The notes beneath the pieces are model-generated. The model had not been told where the DNA came from, did no database searches, and saw only the letters and a list, made by a program, of their open reading frames with translations. A stretch of 64,000 nucleotides of DNA from CAZMXP01 sp964570285 (GTDB taxonomy: Bacteria > Planctomycetota > PLA2): the NCBI GenBank assembly GCA_964570285.1, contig CAZMXP010000001.1, forward strand, positions 124,001 to 188,000. Direction: 5' to 3'. How positions within the stretch are numbered: position 1 is the stretch's first letter; the number at the start of each line of letters is the position of its first letter. Positions 56,404 to 64,000 of the stretch are shown here, piece after piece. Made by a program: the position numbers and the translations under genes.

Positions 56404-58731
56404 TCAGCGCAGCTCGATCCAGAGGGCGTGGCTGGCCCAGCCGTCGCTGCCGAGCGCGCCGGGAGAGCCCTTCGCGGGGCAGGCCTTCGTGAGCTCCCGC
56501 AGCAGCACGTCCGCCCGCGACCCGGCGGCGGCCTTCAGCAGAGCCGCCTTGTCGAGCGGCCTCTCCGTCGCGAAGACGCGCACGACCATGCGCCCCTTCC
56601 TGCCCGCCTCGGTGGTGACCTCGAAGTTGAAGGGCAGGTCGGGCGCGAGCGGCGCATCCGAGGCGGCGACCAGCCGCGTCTGGCCCCCCTCCATCGCGGC
56701 GAACGCGTACAGGTAGGCGGGCGCGCCCACGTAGCCGCGGCAGGTGAGCTTGCCGCCGGGCGCCCGGCGCCCCTCGCCGCCGTCGAGCACGGTGCGCAGG
56801 CGGAAGGGGGGGCTCGGGTTGTGGATGCGGTTGATGCGCGTGTACTCCGAGTGCCTCTGCACGACGAAGTCGCGGAGCATCGTGGCGATCTCCTGCGGCG
56901 TGCCCTTGCAGGTGCCCACCTGCTGCGAGAGCGGCGTGAAGAGGCTCGCGACGAAGGTGCCGTCCACGAGCGTGGGGACGATGACGTAGTCGAGCTGGTC
57001 GGCGGTCCCGCTGGTGACGAGGCGCACGGCGTTCTCCTTGCCGAGCAGGCCGAGCACCGCGTTCACGACGCCCTGGAGCTGCTGGATCAGCGCCGGGGTC
57101 GCGCTGTTGAAGAAGCAGAGGCCGATGGAGGGCCGCGGCTGGGGCACCGGGACGGTGCGCGGGATGAGGCGGTCGCCGCGGCCGACGGTGCCCTCGTCGA
57201 TCGTCGCGCTCGCGTAGGCGAGCGGCGAGCTGTTCTCGCGCGGGATCATCTGCAGCTTGCCGCTCAGCGTGACGCGCCCCCTCGGCGTGGACGCGCCCTC
57301 GGCGTAGGCGTCGTAGACGACGCGGGCGTTCTCCTGGTAGAGGCTGTCCATGCCCGACACGAGCGCGGTCTGCCCCGCCGTGCCCTGGTAGTAGAAGGTG
57401 TCGGGCTCCTCGGGGCGCCAGATCCACGCGACCGCGACGGCGGGACGCTGGAAGGGCGCGTCCTCCGGCGCCTCGGCGAGGGAGAAGGGGAAGCGGCGCA
57501 TCGCCCCCGCCACCTGCGGCGACTGGCCGGGGTTCTGCTGCTGCACCAGCGGGCGGACGCCGTCGAGGATCTGCTCCCAGCTCTGGCCGTTGGACGAGCG
57601 GATCGCGTCGCGCAGGTAGCGCGAGAAGAAGCAGCCCTCGCCGTCGGTCATGCCGGTCTCCCACGACCGGGCGGCGGAGAGGAAGACGAAACGCTGGTCG
57701 ATGTCGAGACCGGCCGCGATGCCGGTCGGGGCCGAGCGGTTCGCGTCCTCGGCCATCTGCACGAGGTCGCGCCCGATGCCGACCTCCTTGCGCATGCCGA
57801 AGAAAAAGCCCGGCGCGTCGATGCGCGTCTCGCCCTCGTCGCCCGCGCGCACGGCGGTGCCGCTGTGGCAGGAGTCGAAGATGACGGTCACGTTCTTCGT
57901 CTTGAACCTCGCGAGGAGCTGGGCGATGCGGTCGTCGGTGAGCACGAGCTTGAGGTGATCCGGCGTCGTCATCAGCGCGGGGGAGACGTCGGCCGTCGCG
58001 AGCGCCTCGTCCCAGCCGTCCTCCTCGTCGCCGTCGAGGTCGGGCACCTGCGTGCCGTGGCCGCAGTAGTAGAAGAGCACGGCGTCGTCCGGGCCCGCCT
58101 TGTCGGCGAGGGCCGTCAGCTCGCGGTCGAGCCGTGCGCTCGTCGCGTCGAGGTTCTGCACCAGCGTGATCCGGTCGGGGGAGAAGCCGAAGGAGGCCTC
58201 GAGCAACTCCTTCATGCGCTGCGCATCCTTGTCGCTCGCGGGCAGATCCTGCCCTCCCGCGCCCGCGGGCGGATAGTCGGAGATGCCGACGAGCAGCGCC
58301 CAGCGGTTGCCCGCCACGATCGTGAAGGGGATGTCCACGAGCGGCTCGGCCTCGTCGTTCCAGTAGACGCGGAAGCGGAAACGGCCGCCCGACTGCGCCC
58401 AAGTGCGGCCCGCGACCGTGAATCCCTGGCCGATGAGGTTGCTCTTGCCGTCGCCGACGAACGCGTCGCCTCGGAAGAGTTCGACGCACGGGCCGCCCTG
58501 GTCGACGCAGATGGCCGGGGTCGTGCGCTGGCCGACCGGGATCGGCGCCTCGCTCTGGAAGACGACGCGCACGCTCGGGCTGTCGGCATAGAAGGTCGTC
58601 GTCGACGCCTCGGGAAGCCCCTTCTGGTCCCAGTTCTGGCAGAGCTGGGCGGTCACCTTCGGGCGCCCGGTCTCGTCGGCGATGCCGAGCGTCAACGGGA
58701 GCAGGAGCAGGCAGAGGAGTGTGGTTTTCAT
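56404..58731 (-). CDS. Secreted metacaspase (peptidase C14) with DUF4384-like tail
   Basis: 775 residues with a signal peptide (MKTTLLCLLLLPLTLGIA). After about 120 residues of beta-rich DUF-like domain, the caspase domain starts at ALLVGISDYPPAG (145). The catalytic dyad is His225 in YYCGHGTQ and Cys288 in IFDSCHSGT, with acidic residues following (DGDEEDGWDEAL) as in calcium-dependent metacaspases, which cleave after Arg or Lys. The C-terminal 200 residues (DLPFNFEVTTEAGRKGRMVVRVFA) resemble DUF4384, a surface-binding domain. Export of a metacaspase suggests a role outside the cytoplasm. It lies downstream of a divergent radical SAM gene with a 178-base gap. Confidence 0.9.
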   Translation of the reverse strand: MKTTLLCLLLLPLTLGIADETGRPKVTAQLCQNWDQKGLPEASTTTFYADSPSVRVVFQSEAPIPVGQRTTPAICVDQGGPCVELFRGDAFVGDGKSNLIGQGFTVAGRTWAQSGGRFRFRVYWNDEAEPLVDIPFTIVAGNRWALLVGISDYPPAGAGGQDLPASDKDAQRMKELLEASFGFSPDRITLVQNLDATSARLDRELTALADKAGPDDAVLFYYCGHGTQVPDLDGDEEDGWDEALATADVSPALMTTPDHLKLVLTDDRIAQLLARFKTKNVTVIFDSCHSGTAVRAGDEGETRIDAPGFFFGMRKEVGIGRDLVQMAEDANRSAPTGIAAGLDIDQRFVFLSAARSWETGMTDGEGCFFSRYLRDAIRSSNGQSWEQILDGVRPLVQQQNPGQSPQVAGAMRRFPFSLAEAPEDAPFQRPAVAVAWIWRPEEPDTFYYQGTAGQTALVSGMDSLYQENARVVYDAYAEGASTPRGRVTLSGKLQMIPRENSSPLAYASATIDEGTVGRGDRLIPRTVPVPQPRPSIGLCFFNSATPALIQQLQGVVNAVLGLLGKENAVRLVTSGTADQLDYVIVPTLVDGTFVASLFTPLSQQVGTCKGTPQEIATMLRDFVVQRHSEYTRINRIHNPSPPFRLRTVLDGGEGRRAPGGKLTCRGYVGAPAYLYAFAAMEGGQTRLVAASDAPLAPDLPFNFEVTTEAGRKGRMVVRVFATERPLDKAALLKAAAGSRADVLLRELTKACPAKGSPGALGSDGWASHALWIELR

Positions 58732-58909
58732 GGCTCTCCGTCGGGTAGGAGCGGGATCCAGCGGGGAAGTCTACACCCGGCAGCAGAACTGCCCGAAGTC
58801 GGGCGGATCCGGCCCTCGAGACGCCTCGACGGGAAAAGGGGGGGGCGCGGGGGCGGCGACAGCCCATGGAGACGCGCGGCCCCCACCCCCTCTGGTACGC
58901 TGGCGGAAA

Positions 58910-60721
58910 TTGGAACTGCCCCGACGCACCCGCGGCGACGAACTCCTCAAGCCCGGCGAGTTTTCCGCCCTCCGCGACCGCCTCCGCCTGCTCTCGGGCA
59001 GCCACGACCTGACGACCGTCATCGCGTGCGCGTTCGACCACCGGACGCGGCTGCTGCCCTTCGTCGGCGCCGACCTGCGCATGGCGCCGGCGGGCGTGCG
59101 CGCGCTCGGCGCCGCGATGGTGGATTGCGGCTTCCCGAAGACGCGCATCGTCCTGCAGCAGTGGAACCGGAACTTCCGGCCGAGCGAGATGCGCGTCGAC
59201 GGCCGCGTGCCCGACCTCTTCCTCGTCTCGAGCATGTCGCTGCACGGCGAGCGCTGCGCCGAACTCGTCGCGGATGCCGCCCGCATCGATCCGGCGCACC
59301 GGCCGCTGATCGTCGTCGGGGGCCCCCGGTCGGTCTACCAGCCGTGGGACGCCTTCCGCGCCGACCCGCGCGATCCGCCCGGCGCCGACGTGGCCGTCAG
59401 CGGCGAGGAGTTCGTCTGGCTCTCGCTGCTGGAACTGCTGCTCTCCGAGCATCCGGCGTCACGCGGGACCGCCACGCTCCGGCAGACCTTCGTGCGCGCG
59501 CGCGAGGCGGGCCTGCTCGACTCGATCCCGGGCCTCTGCTACGCACGCACCGATCGCGACGGGGTCGCCCGGGAGGTCGTCGACACCGGGGTCCAGCGCC
59601 TGCTCGGCGACCTGGACGAACTGCCCGCGGCGCGGCTCGGCTTCACGCTGCTCGAACCGCCGGGCAAGGGCCGGGGCCTCTCGTCGCACGCGCTTCCCGC
59701 GTCGCGCGTGCGGCGGTTCAGCCCCGTCGCGTCGCTCGTGCTCACCTTCGGGTGCAAGTTCAAGTGCCCCTACTGCCCGATCCCGGCCTATAACCAGAAG
59801 CAACACCGGCTCAAGAGCCCGGCCCGCATCGTCGAGGAGATGACCTCGCTGCACCGCGAGTACGGCTTCGGGCTGATGTTCGGCACCGACGACAACTTCT
59901 TCAACGACCACGCGCGCACGGTCGAGATCGCCGAGGCGCTCGCGCGCGCGACCTTCGACGGCAACGTCCCGTTCCGCAAGCGCGTCCGCTGGGGCACGGA
60001 GGCGACGGTCCACGACACGCTGAAGCTGCGCGACCACATCATCACGCTGCGCACCGCCGGACTGCGCGCGATCTGGATGGGCGTCGAGGACCTGACGGCC
60101 ACGCTCGTCAACAAGGGGCAGTCCAAGGGCGCCACCGTGGACGCCTTCCGGCTGCTCCAGCACCACGGTATCCACCCGATGCCGATGATGATGCACCACG
60201 ACAGCCAGCCCCTCTACACCCGCGGCCGCCCCTACGGACTCCTGAACCAGGCGCAGATCCTGCGCGACGCGGGCGCGGTCTCCTTCCAGGTGCTGATGCT
60301 CTCGCCGGCCACCGGCAGCAAGCTCTACGAGGAGACCTTCACGAAGGGGATCGCCTACAAGAGCGTCGCCGGCAAGGCGATCACGCCGCACATGACGGAT
60401 GCCAACTACGTCATCGCGTCGCAGCACCCCAAGCCCTGGCGCAAGCAGATCAACATGCTGCTCGTCTACATGTTCTTCTACAACCCGCTCCGCCTGCTGA
60501 AGGCGATCGTCTTCCCGAAGAGCAGCCTCTATCTCGCCGACGCGCTCGCGCAACTCCACGGCATGTGGGGGATCATGCACACGCTGCGCCGCACGCTCCC
60601 GTGGATCTGGCGCCTGCGCAGGGGCCCCATCGTGCGCCACACCGCCCCGCCGATGAGCCGCGTCCCGATCCGCAGCCCCGACGGCGCGAAGGCCGACCAC
60701 GCGCTGCTCGCGCAGTCCTGA
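58910..60721 (+). CDS. B12-binding-domain radical SAM protein
   Basis: 603 residues from a TTG at 58910; the upstream frame has no better start. The N-terminal part (about 100-250) resembles the cobalamin-binding Rossmann fold (VPDLFLVSSMSLHGERCAEL, then LIVVGGPRS) but lacks a clear DxHxxG motif. The radical SAM site is C282-x3-C286-x2-C289 (FGCKFKCPYCPI), followed by the MFGTDDNFF and MGVEDLTATLVNKGQS strands. The C-terminal tail has a hydrophobic-basic stretch (MLLVYMFFYNPLRLLKAIVF) that may be a membrane-binding helix. The substrate is unknown; homologues often act on lipids or hopanoids. Confidence 0.85.
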   Translation: MELPRRTRGDELLKPGEFSALRDRLRLLSGSHDLTTVIACAFDHRTRLLPFVGADLRMAPAGVRALGAAMVDCGFPKTRIVLQQWNRNFRPSEMRVDGRVPDLFLVSSMSLHGERCAELVADAARIDPAHRPLIVVGGPRSVYQPWDAFRADPRDPPGADVAVSGEEFVWLSLLELLLSEHPASRGTATLRQTFVRAREAGLLDSIPGLCYARTDRDGVAREVVDTGVQRLLGDLDELPAARLGFTLLEPPGKGRGLSSHALPASRVRRFSPVASLVLTFGCKFKCPYCPIPAYNQKQHRLKSPARIVEEMTSLHREYGFGLMFGTDDNFFNDHARTVEIAEALARATFDGNVPFRKRVRWGTEATVHDTLKLRDHIITLRTAGLRAIWMGVEDLTATLVNKGQSKGATVDAFRLLQHHGIHPMPMMMHHDSQPLYTRGRPYGLLNQAQILRDAGAVSFQVLMLSPATGSKLYEETFTKGIAYKSVAGKAITPHMTDANYVIASQHPKPWRKQINMLLVYMFFYNPLRLLKAIVFPKSSLYLADALAQLHGMWGIMHTLRRTLPWIWRLRRGPIVRHTAPPMSRVPIRSPDGAKADHALLAQS

Positions 60722-61154
60722 GGGGCCGGGCCGCCGCCGCCCGCACGGGTCGTCCATCCGGATCCGACCTGGAACGCGAGAACCCCGCGTCGCTCGCCCC
60801 CTGGACGACGAGCGGGACCGAATCGCGAAGGGTGTTCGGGTCTCAGGGGCGAACGCGTTCGGAAACGCGCGCGTTCCGCGCTGCGATCGCACGCACAAGG
60901 CCACCGGGGACTGCGCGGTGCGGCGGACCACAGCCTTCGTCTTGAAGGAGGGGACGAGGAACCCAGGAATCTAGGGAACGAGGAAGGGGCGGATTCGAGC
61001 CATCCGAGTCTTGGGATGCTCCCCCTTGCCCCCTTGGATTCCTCCCTTCCTGGCTTCCTCATCAAATCCGAAACCCTCGGTCCTGATCGGCCGAACGCCG
61101 ACGCGAGGGCGCGGCGGCACCAGCGCGCCTGCGACCGGGCCCCCGGACGGAGTC
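60722..61154. repeat. 433-base intergenic region with dispersed repeat block B
   Basis: No gene is supported. The core at 60807-61089 aligns with 22057-22319 in the same orientation, starting GACGAGCGGGACCGAATC and ending near CCCTCGGTCCTGATC. It includes the paired arms GAGGAACCCAGGAATCTAGG (about 60956) and GGATTCCTCCCTTCCTGGCT (about 61035), which can form a large imperfect hairpin. Confidence 0.8.
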
Positions 61155-61724
61155 CTACTCCGGCTTGACGATGAGCCCGAGGAAGACCCCCATCGCCCCC
61201 ATGCCCGCGACGTGGTCGATGACCCACGCCTTCGTCCAGTCGAGCGGGAAGTTCATCCAGAGCCAGTTCTGCGCGTCCATCGCGATCGCGAGGAAGAGGC
61301 CGAAGCCCAGCACGAAGAGCACGCGTCCGAAGTAGCTCCGGATCGCCGCGCCGCGCAGCATCATCGAGACGACGAGCGCGATCAGCACGCAGAGGCCCGC
61401 GCCGAACGCGAGAGTCTTCGGGGGCATCGCCTCCTTGCCATTCGGGTCGTAGCTGATCCACGCGATCGGCCCCGCCTCGTACTTCTTCGCCCACGCCTTG
61501 TGGGCCTCGCTCTCCGTGTCCTTGTGGTCTGCCTGACGCAGGCCGGGGATCCAGTAGACGCCGCGCGCCGTGCCCTGCAGCGCCGCCGCCACCGCCGCCT
61601 CGTTCGCGAGCACCGGCTCCTGCTCCAGCTTGTGGATGTCGAGGAAACTCCACGCCGCGTATTGCCAGACGAACAGCACGATGCCGCCCACCAGCGCGCC
61701 GATCAGGATCTTCTTCATGCTCAT
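61155..61724 (-). CDS. Four-helix membrane protein of unknown function
   Basis: 189 residues. Hydrophobic segments at about 5-25 (ILIGALVGGIVLFVWQYAAW), 105-123 (LAFGAGLCVLIALVVSMML), 135-150 (VLFVLGFGLFLAIAM) and 170-185 suggest four helices with one extracytoplasmic loop of about 75 residues. That loop holds a GVYWIPGL segment. I do not recognise a family. The ATG is 5-10 bases after a GAGATGAGC stretch. It is divergent from the 35-residue basic protein with 150 bases between. Confidence 0.75.
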   Translation of the reverse strand: MSMKKILIGALVGGIVLFVWQYAAWSFLDIHKLEQEPVLANEAAVAAALQGTARGVYWIPGLRQADHKDTESEAHKAWAKKYEAGPIAWISYDPNGKEAMPPKTLAFGAGLCVLIALVVSMMLRGAAIRSYFGRVLFVLGFGLFLAIAMDAQNWLWMNFPLDWTKAWVIDHVAGMGAMGVFLGLIVKPE

Positions 61725-61874
61725 CTCCGTGGGTCGCAGACCCGTGAAGCCGGTAGCCTATGCGAAAGCGGTCGTCCCGGGGAGTCTCTCCTCCCGCGCG
61801 CCGCGCCCGCGGGGGGAAATGCTGTGGCCCCCCCCTGCTAGATTCTTTCGCAACTTTCGAAAGGAGGCGCGCTC

Positions 61875-61982
61875 GTGGCCAAAGGTCAGGTAACCAAGGA
61901 CAAGAAGAACAAGCCCAAGCTCTCGACGAAGGAAAAGCAGGCCAAAAAGGCCGCCAAGCGCGCCGCGAAGGGCATCAAGTAG
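61875..61982 (+). CDS. 35-residue highly basic protein
   Basis: GTG at 61875 preceded by a perfect AAAGGAGG seven bases upstream, one of the strongest ribosome binding sites in the window. The product begins MAKGQVTKDKKNKPKLSTKE and ends KGIK; it has 14 or so Lys/Arg and no Cys. Small proteins starting MAKGQ with Lys-rich tails exist in many bacteria and are suspected to bind nucleic acid or ribosomes; this is inference. Its 3' end overlaps the convergent BatD-like gene by eight bases. It is too short for most gene finders. Confidence 0.75.
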   Translation: MAKGQVTKDKKNKPKLSTKEKQAKKAAKRAAKGIK

Positions 61983-63333
61983 CCGCTGCGCGCGAGCGGA
62001 AAGCCCCCTCGATGCGGTCGGCCAGCCGGGCCAGTTCGGCGCGTCCGGCTGAGCCTGCCGCCCCGGAGCCGTAGCGTGCGGCGACGAGGGATTCGAGGGC
62101 GACTGCGGTTTCGTTGGCCAGCCCCGGGTCCAGCCCGGCGGAGGCGAGGCGGGAGGCGAGGTCCGGCCCGATGACGGCTGCCGTGGCGCAGCCCAGTTGT
62201 GCCGCGAGGTAGTCGGCGAACGCCTCGGCCAGGTTGACGTCGGCCTGGGCCAGTTCCGCCGTCCAGCGGGCGTGGGCCCCGCGCTGCCGTTCGCGCTCCC
62301 GCGCGTGCGCGCGGCGGCGCGACCCGTACCACCAGAGCGCGACGGCCATCGCGATGCCGGCGAGCATCGCGATGTAGGGGCTGGTGCGCCTGCGGACGGC
62401 GACCGGCGCCTCCTTCGTCACGACTTTCAGGGGGATCGGGGGCGTGGTGGCTACCGCGTAGCGCCCCGGGGGCGCAGGGTCGAAGTAGGCCCAGCGGATC
62501 GGCGGGATCGCCGAGAAAGCGCTTCCGGTCGGGGCGATCTCGTAGGTCGCCGTGAGCCTGCCGGGGGCGCGGCTTTCCGTCTGGCCGTAGACGTGGAAGC
62601 CCTGCAGGTCGTCGAGGCGCAGCGCCGGGATCGTCTCGAGATTCGAGTCGCCGCTGCTCTGCACATGGAACGTGAGCCTGAGCGTCTCGCCCTCCTTCAC
62701 GAGTTCGCGATCGGCCTCCGCACGGACTTCAAAGCGGCCGATTGCGCCCAGGAACCCCCCCGGCACGCCCTCGACCGGCAGCGGCTCGACGGTGACCCGG
62801 CACGGCTCCCCCTCCACGTACGCGTCGCGCCGGTCCTTCGGGACGCGGCCGTGGAAGAGGTCGTCCTCGAAACTCGTCGCGTAGCAGAAGCGCAGGCTCG
62901 GCGCCGCGACGAGGAGCGTCCCAGGCGCCGTGGGCAGGTAGCGCCGCTCGACCTCGACGACGGTGAAGAGGCGCCCGCCGATCGAGATCTCGGGCCGTGC
63001 GGCGGCCGCGATGGCGGCATCGTTGACGACCAGGCGCAGGGTCGGGCGGCCGGGCGCCGCGGGGGGGTCGGCGAGGCGCTCCGCGCCCGCGAGAGCCGTC
63101 CACCAGGGGGCGGAGACGGCCACGGGCAGGTCGAGCGGCTGCCGGAAGAGTTGCACCGCCTGCGCCCGGAACCAGTCGCGGTCGATTCCCACGCGGAGGA
63201 CGACCCGCAGCGGCTCGTTCCGGTAGCAGCGCTCGGAGGAGCAGAGGATCTCGACGAACGCGCGGGCGGGCTCCGCCGCCGTCGCGACGGCGGCCCCCAC
63301 GCAGGCGAGCGCGAGCGGGAGGAGCGCCCTCAC
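61975..63333 (-). CDS. BatD-like aerotolerance protein
   Basis: 452 residues with a signal peptide (MRALLPLALACVGAAVATAA). The extracytoplasmic part has BatD-type beta sandwiches (FVEILCSSERCYRNEPLRV, and VKEGETLRLTFHVQSSGD with LQGFHVYG). One membrane helix lies at about 320-338 (YIAMLAGIAMAVALWWYG), followed by a cytosolic helical tail. BatD belongs to the Bat proteins linked to oxygen tolerance and MoxR-type complexes. The start overlaps the stop of the TPR-like lipoprotein gene (ATGA), so it is in a Bat operon that continues off the right edge. Confidence 0.82.
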   Translation of the reverse strand: MRALLPLALACVGAAVATAAEPARAFVEILCSSERCYRNEPLRVVLRVGIDRDWFRAQAVQLFRQPLDLPVAVSAPWWTALAGAERLADPPAAPGRPTLRLVVNDAAIAAAARPEISIGGRLFTVVEVERRYLPTAPGTLLVAAPSLRFCYATSFEDDLFHGRVPKDRRDAYVEGEPCRVTVEPLPVEGVPGGFLGAIGRFEVRAEADRELVKEGETLRLTFHVQSSGDSNLETIPALRLDDLQGFHVYGQTESRAPGRLTATYEIAPTGSAFSAIPPIRWAYFDPAPPGRYAVATTPPIPLKVVTKEAPVAVRRRTSPYIAMLAGIAMAVALWWYGSRRRAHARERERQRGAHARWTAELAQADVNLAEAFADYLAAQLGCATAAVIGPDLASRLASAGLDPGLANETAVALESLVAARYGSGAAGSAGRAELARLADRIEGAFRSRAAAT

Positions 63334-63962
63334 CAGTCCCTCTCGACTTCGGCGCCGGCGGCGGCGCGCCGCTCGCGGCGAAGCTCGCGCTTCTGCTCTT
63401 CCTTCTTCACGAGCAGGTCGAGCAGCGCGCGCACCGCCTCCTCCGGCAGCGCCGCCTCCTCGAGTTCGGGCCTCGCCTCGGGGGGCGGGGGCTCCGTCTC
63501 GTCGGGCGCCGGCTCCGGCGGGGGCGGGGGCGGGTCGGGACGGTTGCGCCTCTCCGACTCGCGCTTGCGTTCGCGCAGGCGCTCGAGCCTCAGCAGCGCG
63601 CGCTCGACGTTGCGGCGCGCCGCGGGCCAGTCGGCCCGGCTCGCGGCGGCGAGGCGCCAGTGGGCGAGGGCATCCTCGGCGTCGGCCACCATGCGCTCGA
63701 AGAGGGCCGGCGGCGCCCCCGGCTTCGACGCGTCGGGCTCGAGCCCCTCCGAGCGCGCGAAGGCGACGTTGCCGCGCACGAAGTCGTCAAACCCCGGCGT
63801 CGCGCCGCGCCGTGCGGCCTCTTCGGCGTCGTCGAGCCTGCCGTCGCGCAGCGCCGCGAGCGCGCGTGCCGCGAGGATCTCGCTCTCGCCTTGGCCGCAA
63901 CCGGCGGCGACGAGCGTGCCGAGCGCGAGGAGCGCGACGAGCAGCAGGCGCGCCCCGCTCAT
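63330..63962 (-). CDS. Bat-operon lipoprotein (BatC/BatE-like)
   Basis: 210 residues. Lipobox LGTLVAAGC with lipid Cys22. The first half has TPR-like helices (ALAALRDGRLDDAEEAARRG, HWRLAAASRADWPAARRNVE). A Pro/Glu-rich linker and a charged C-terminal helix (LLDLLVKKEEQKRELRRERR) follow. The position between a preceding gene and BatD fits the BatC or BatE slot. It overlaps both neighbours by four bases (ATGA at each end), so the operon is tightly coupled. Confidence 0.78.
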   Translation of the reverse strand: MSGARLLLVALLALGTLVAAGCGQGESEILAARALAALRDGRLDDAEEAARRGATPGFDDFVRGNVAFARSEGLEPDASKPGAPPALFERMVADAEDALAHWRLAAASRADWPAARRNVERALLRLERLRERKRESERRNRPDPPPPPPEPAPDETEPPPPEARPELEEAALPEEAVRALLDLLVKKEEQKRELRRERRAAAGAEVERDW

Positions 63963-64000
63963 CGGCGCCTCCGCTCCCCGAGGCAGCCCTCGCCGACCCA
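63959..64000 (-). CDS. C-terminal end of an upstream Bat-operon gene (fragment)
   Basis: Only the last 13 codons are visible, reading WVGEGCLGERRRR-stop, with the TGA overlapping the next ATG. By position it is probably a VWA-domain BatB-like protein, but the fragment is too short to identify. Confidence 0.45.
   Translation of the reverse strand, partial: WVGEGCLGERRRR

Noticed and set aside
60722..61154. Insertion sequence
   Set aside because: No transposase frame and no clear terminal inverted repeats with target duplication; kept as a dispersed repeat.

Overview
The window is very GC-rich (about 70% by eye), densely coded, and looks like a chromosomal contig from a Gram-negative bacterium. 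TonB-dependent uptake, many lipoproteins and SPI-type signal peptides, tricorn-like S41 proteases, a Ser/Thr kinase fused to TPRs, an FHA/PP2C phosphatase, a secreted metacaspase and a Bat operon together suggest Planctomycetota or a relative such as Acidobacteriota. No 16S gene is present to settle this.

Layout. 1-4870 (minus strand) holds two housekeeping clusters: rpoN-truA-hpf, with a clear sigma-70 promoter, and the classical ffs (SRP RNA)-dnaX-ybaB-recR cluster. 4927-8361 holds a secreted protein and a small accessory island: a PD-(D/E)XK/DUF2075 helicase divergent from an orphan Vsr-type endonuclease, with no methyltransferase beside them. 8368-10824 has pilT, tRNA-Ser(GGA) with a strong terminator, G-rich tandem repeats and two small conserved proteins. 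10802-21685 is a minus-strand run of a membrane Ser/Thr kinase, a prolyl oligopeptidase and two tricorn-like proteases. 22500-33151 has rocD, a membrane metallophosphoesterase, a large surface protein, a kinase-TPR protein convergent with an FHA-GAF-PP2C phosphatase, and an M14 carboxypeptidase. 33168-47725 has a giant MscS-family channel interrupted by a frameshift, a fused GNAT acetyltransferase-deacetylase, two tiny metal-protein-like ORFs, a beta-CASP nuclease, M3 and M42 peptidases, a lipoprotein and a DUF4139 protein. 47955-55007 has a five-haem cytochrome divergent from a TonB receptor-modABC-lipoprotein operon. 54985-64000 has citrate synthase, a metacaspase, a B12-type radical SAM protein, a membrane protein, an unannotated-looking 35-residue basic protein and the end of a Bat (aerotolerance) operon.

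The window is unusually rich in peptidases (S9, two S41, M14, M3, M42, C14). Three long intergenic stretches (21686-22499, 45986-46492, 60722-61154) carry related dispersed repeat elements, and two copies of a 33-bp REP-like palindrome sit at gene 3' ends. There is a 10-N assembly gap at 47861-47870, and homopolymer-rich stretches (35260-35450, 47790-47950) look like low-quality assembly. I see no transposase, integrase, CRISPR array or rRNA gene.
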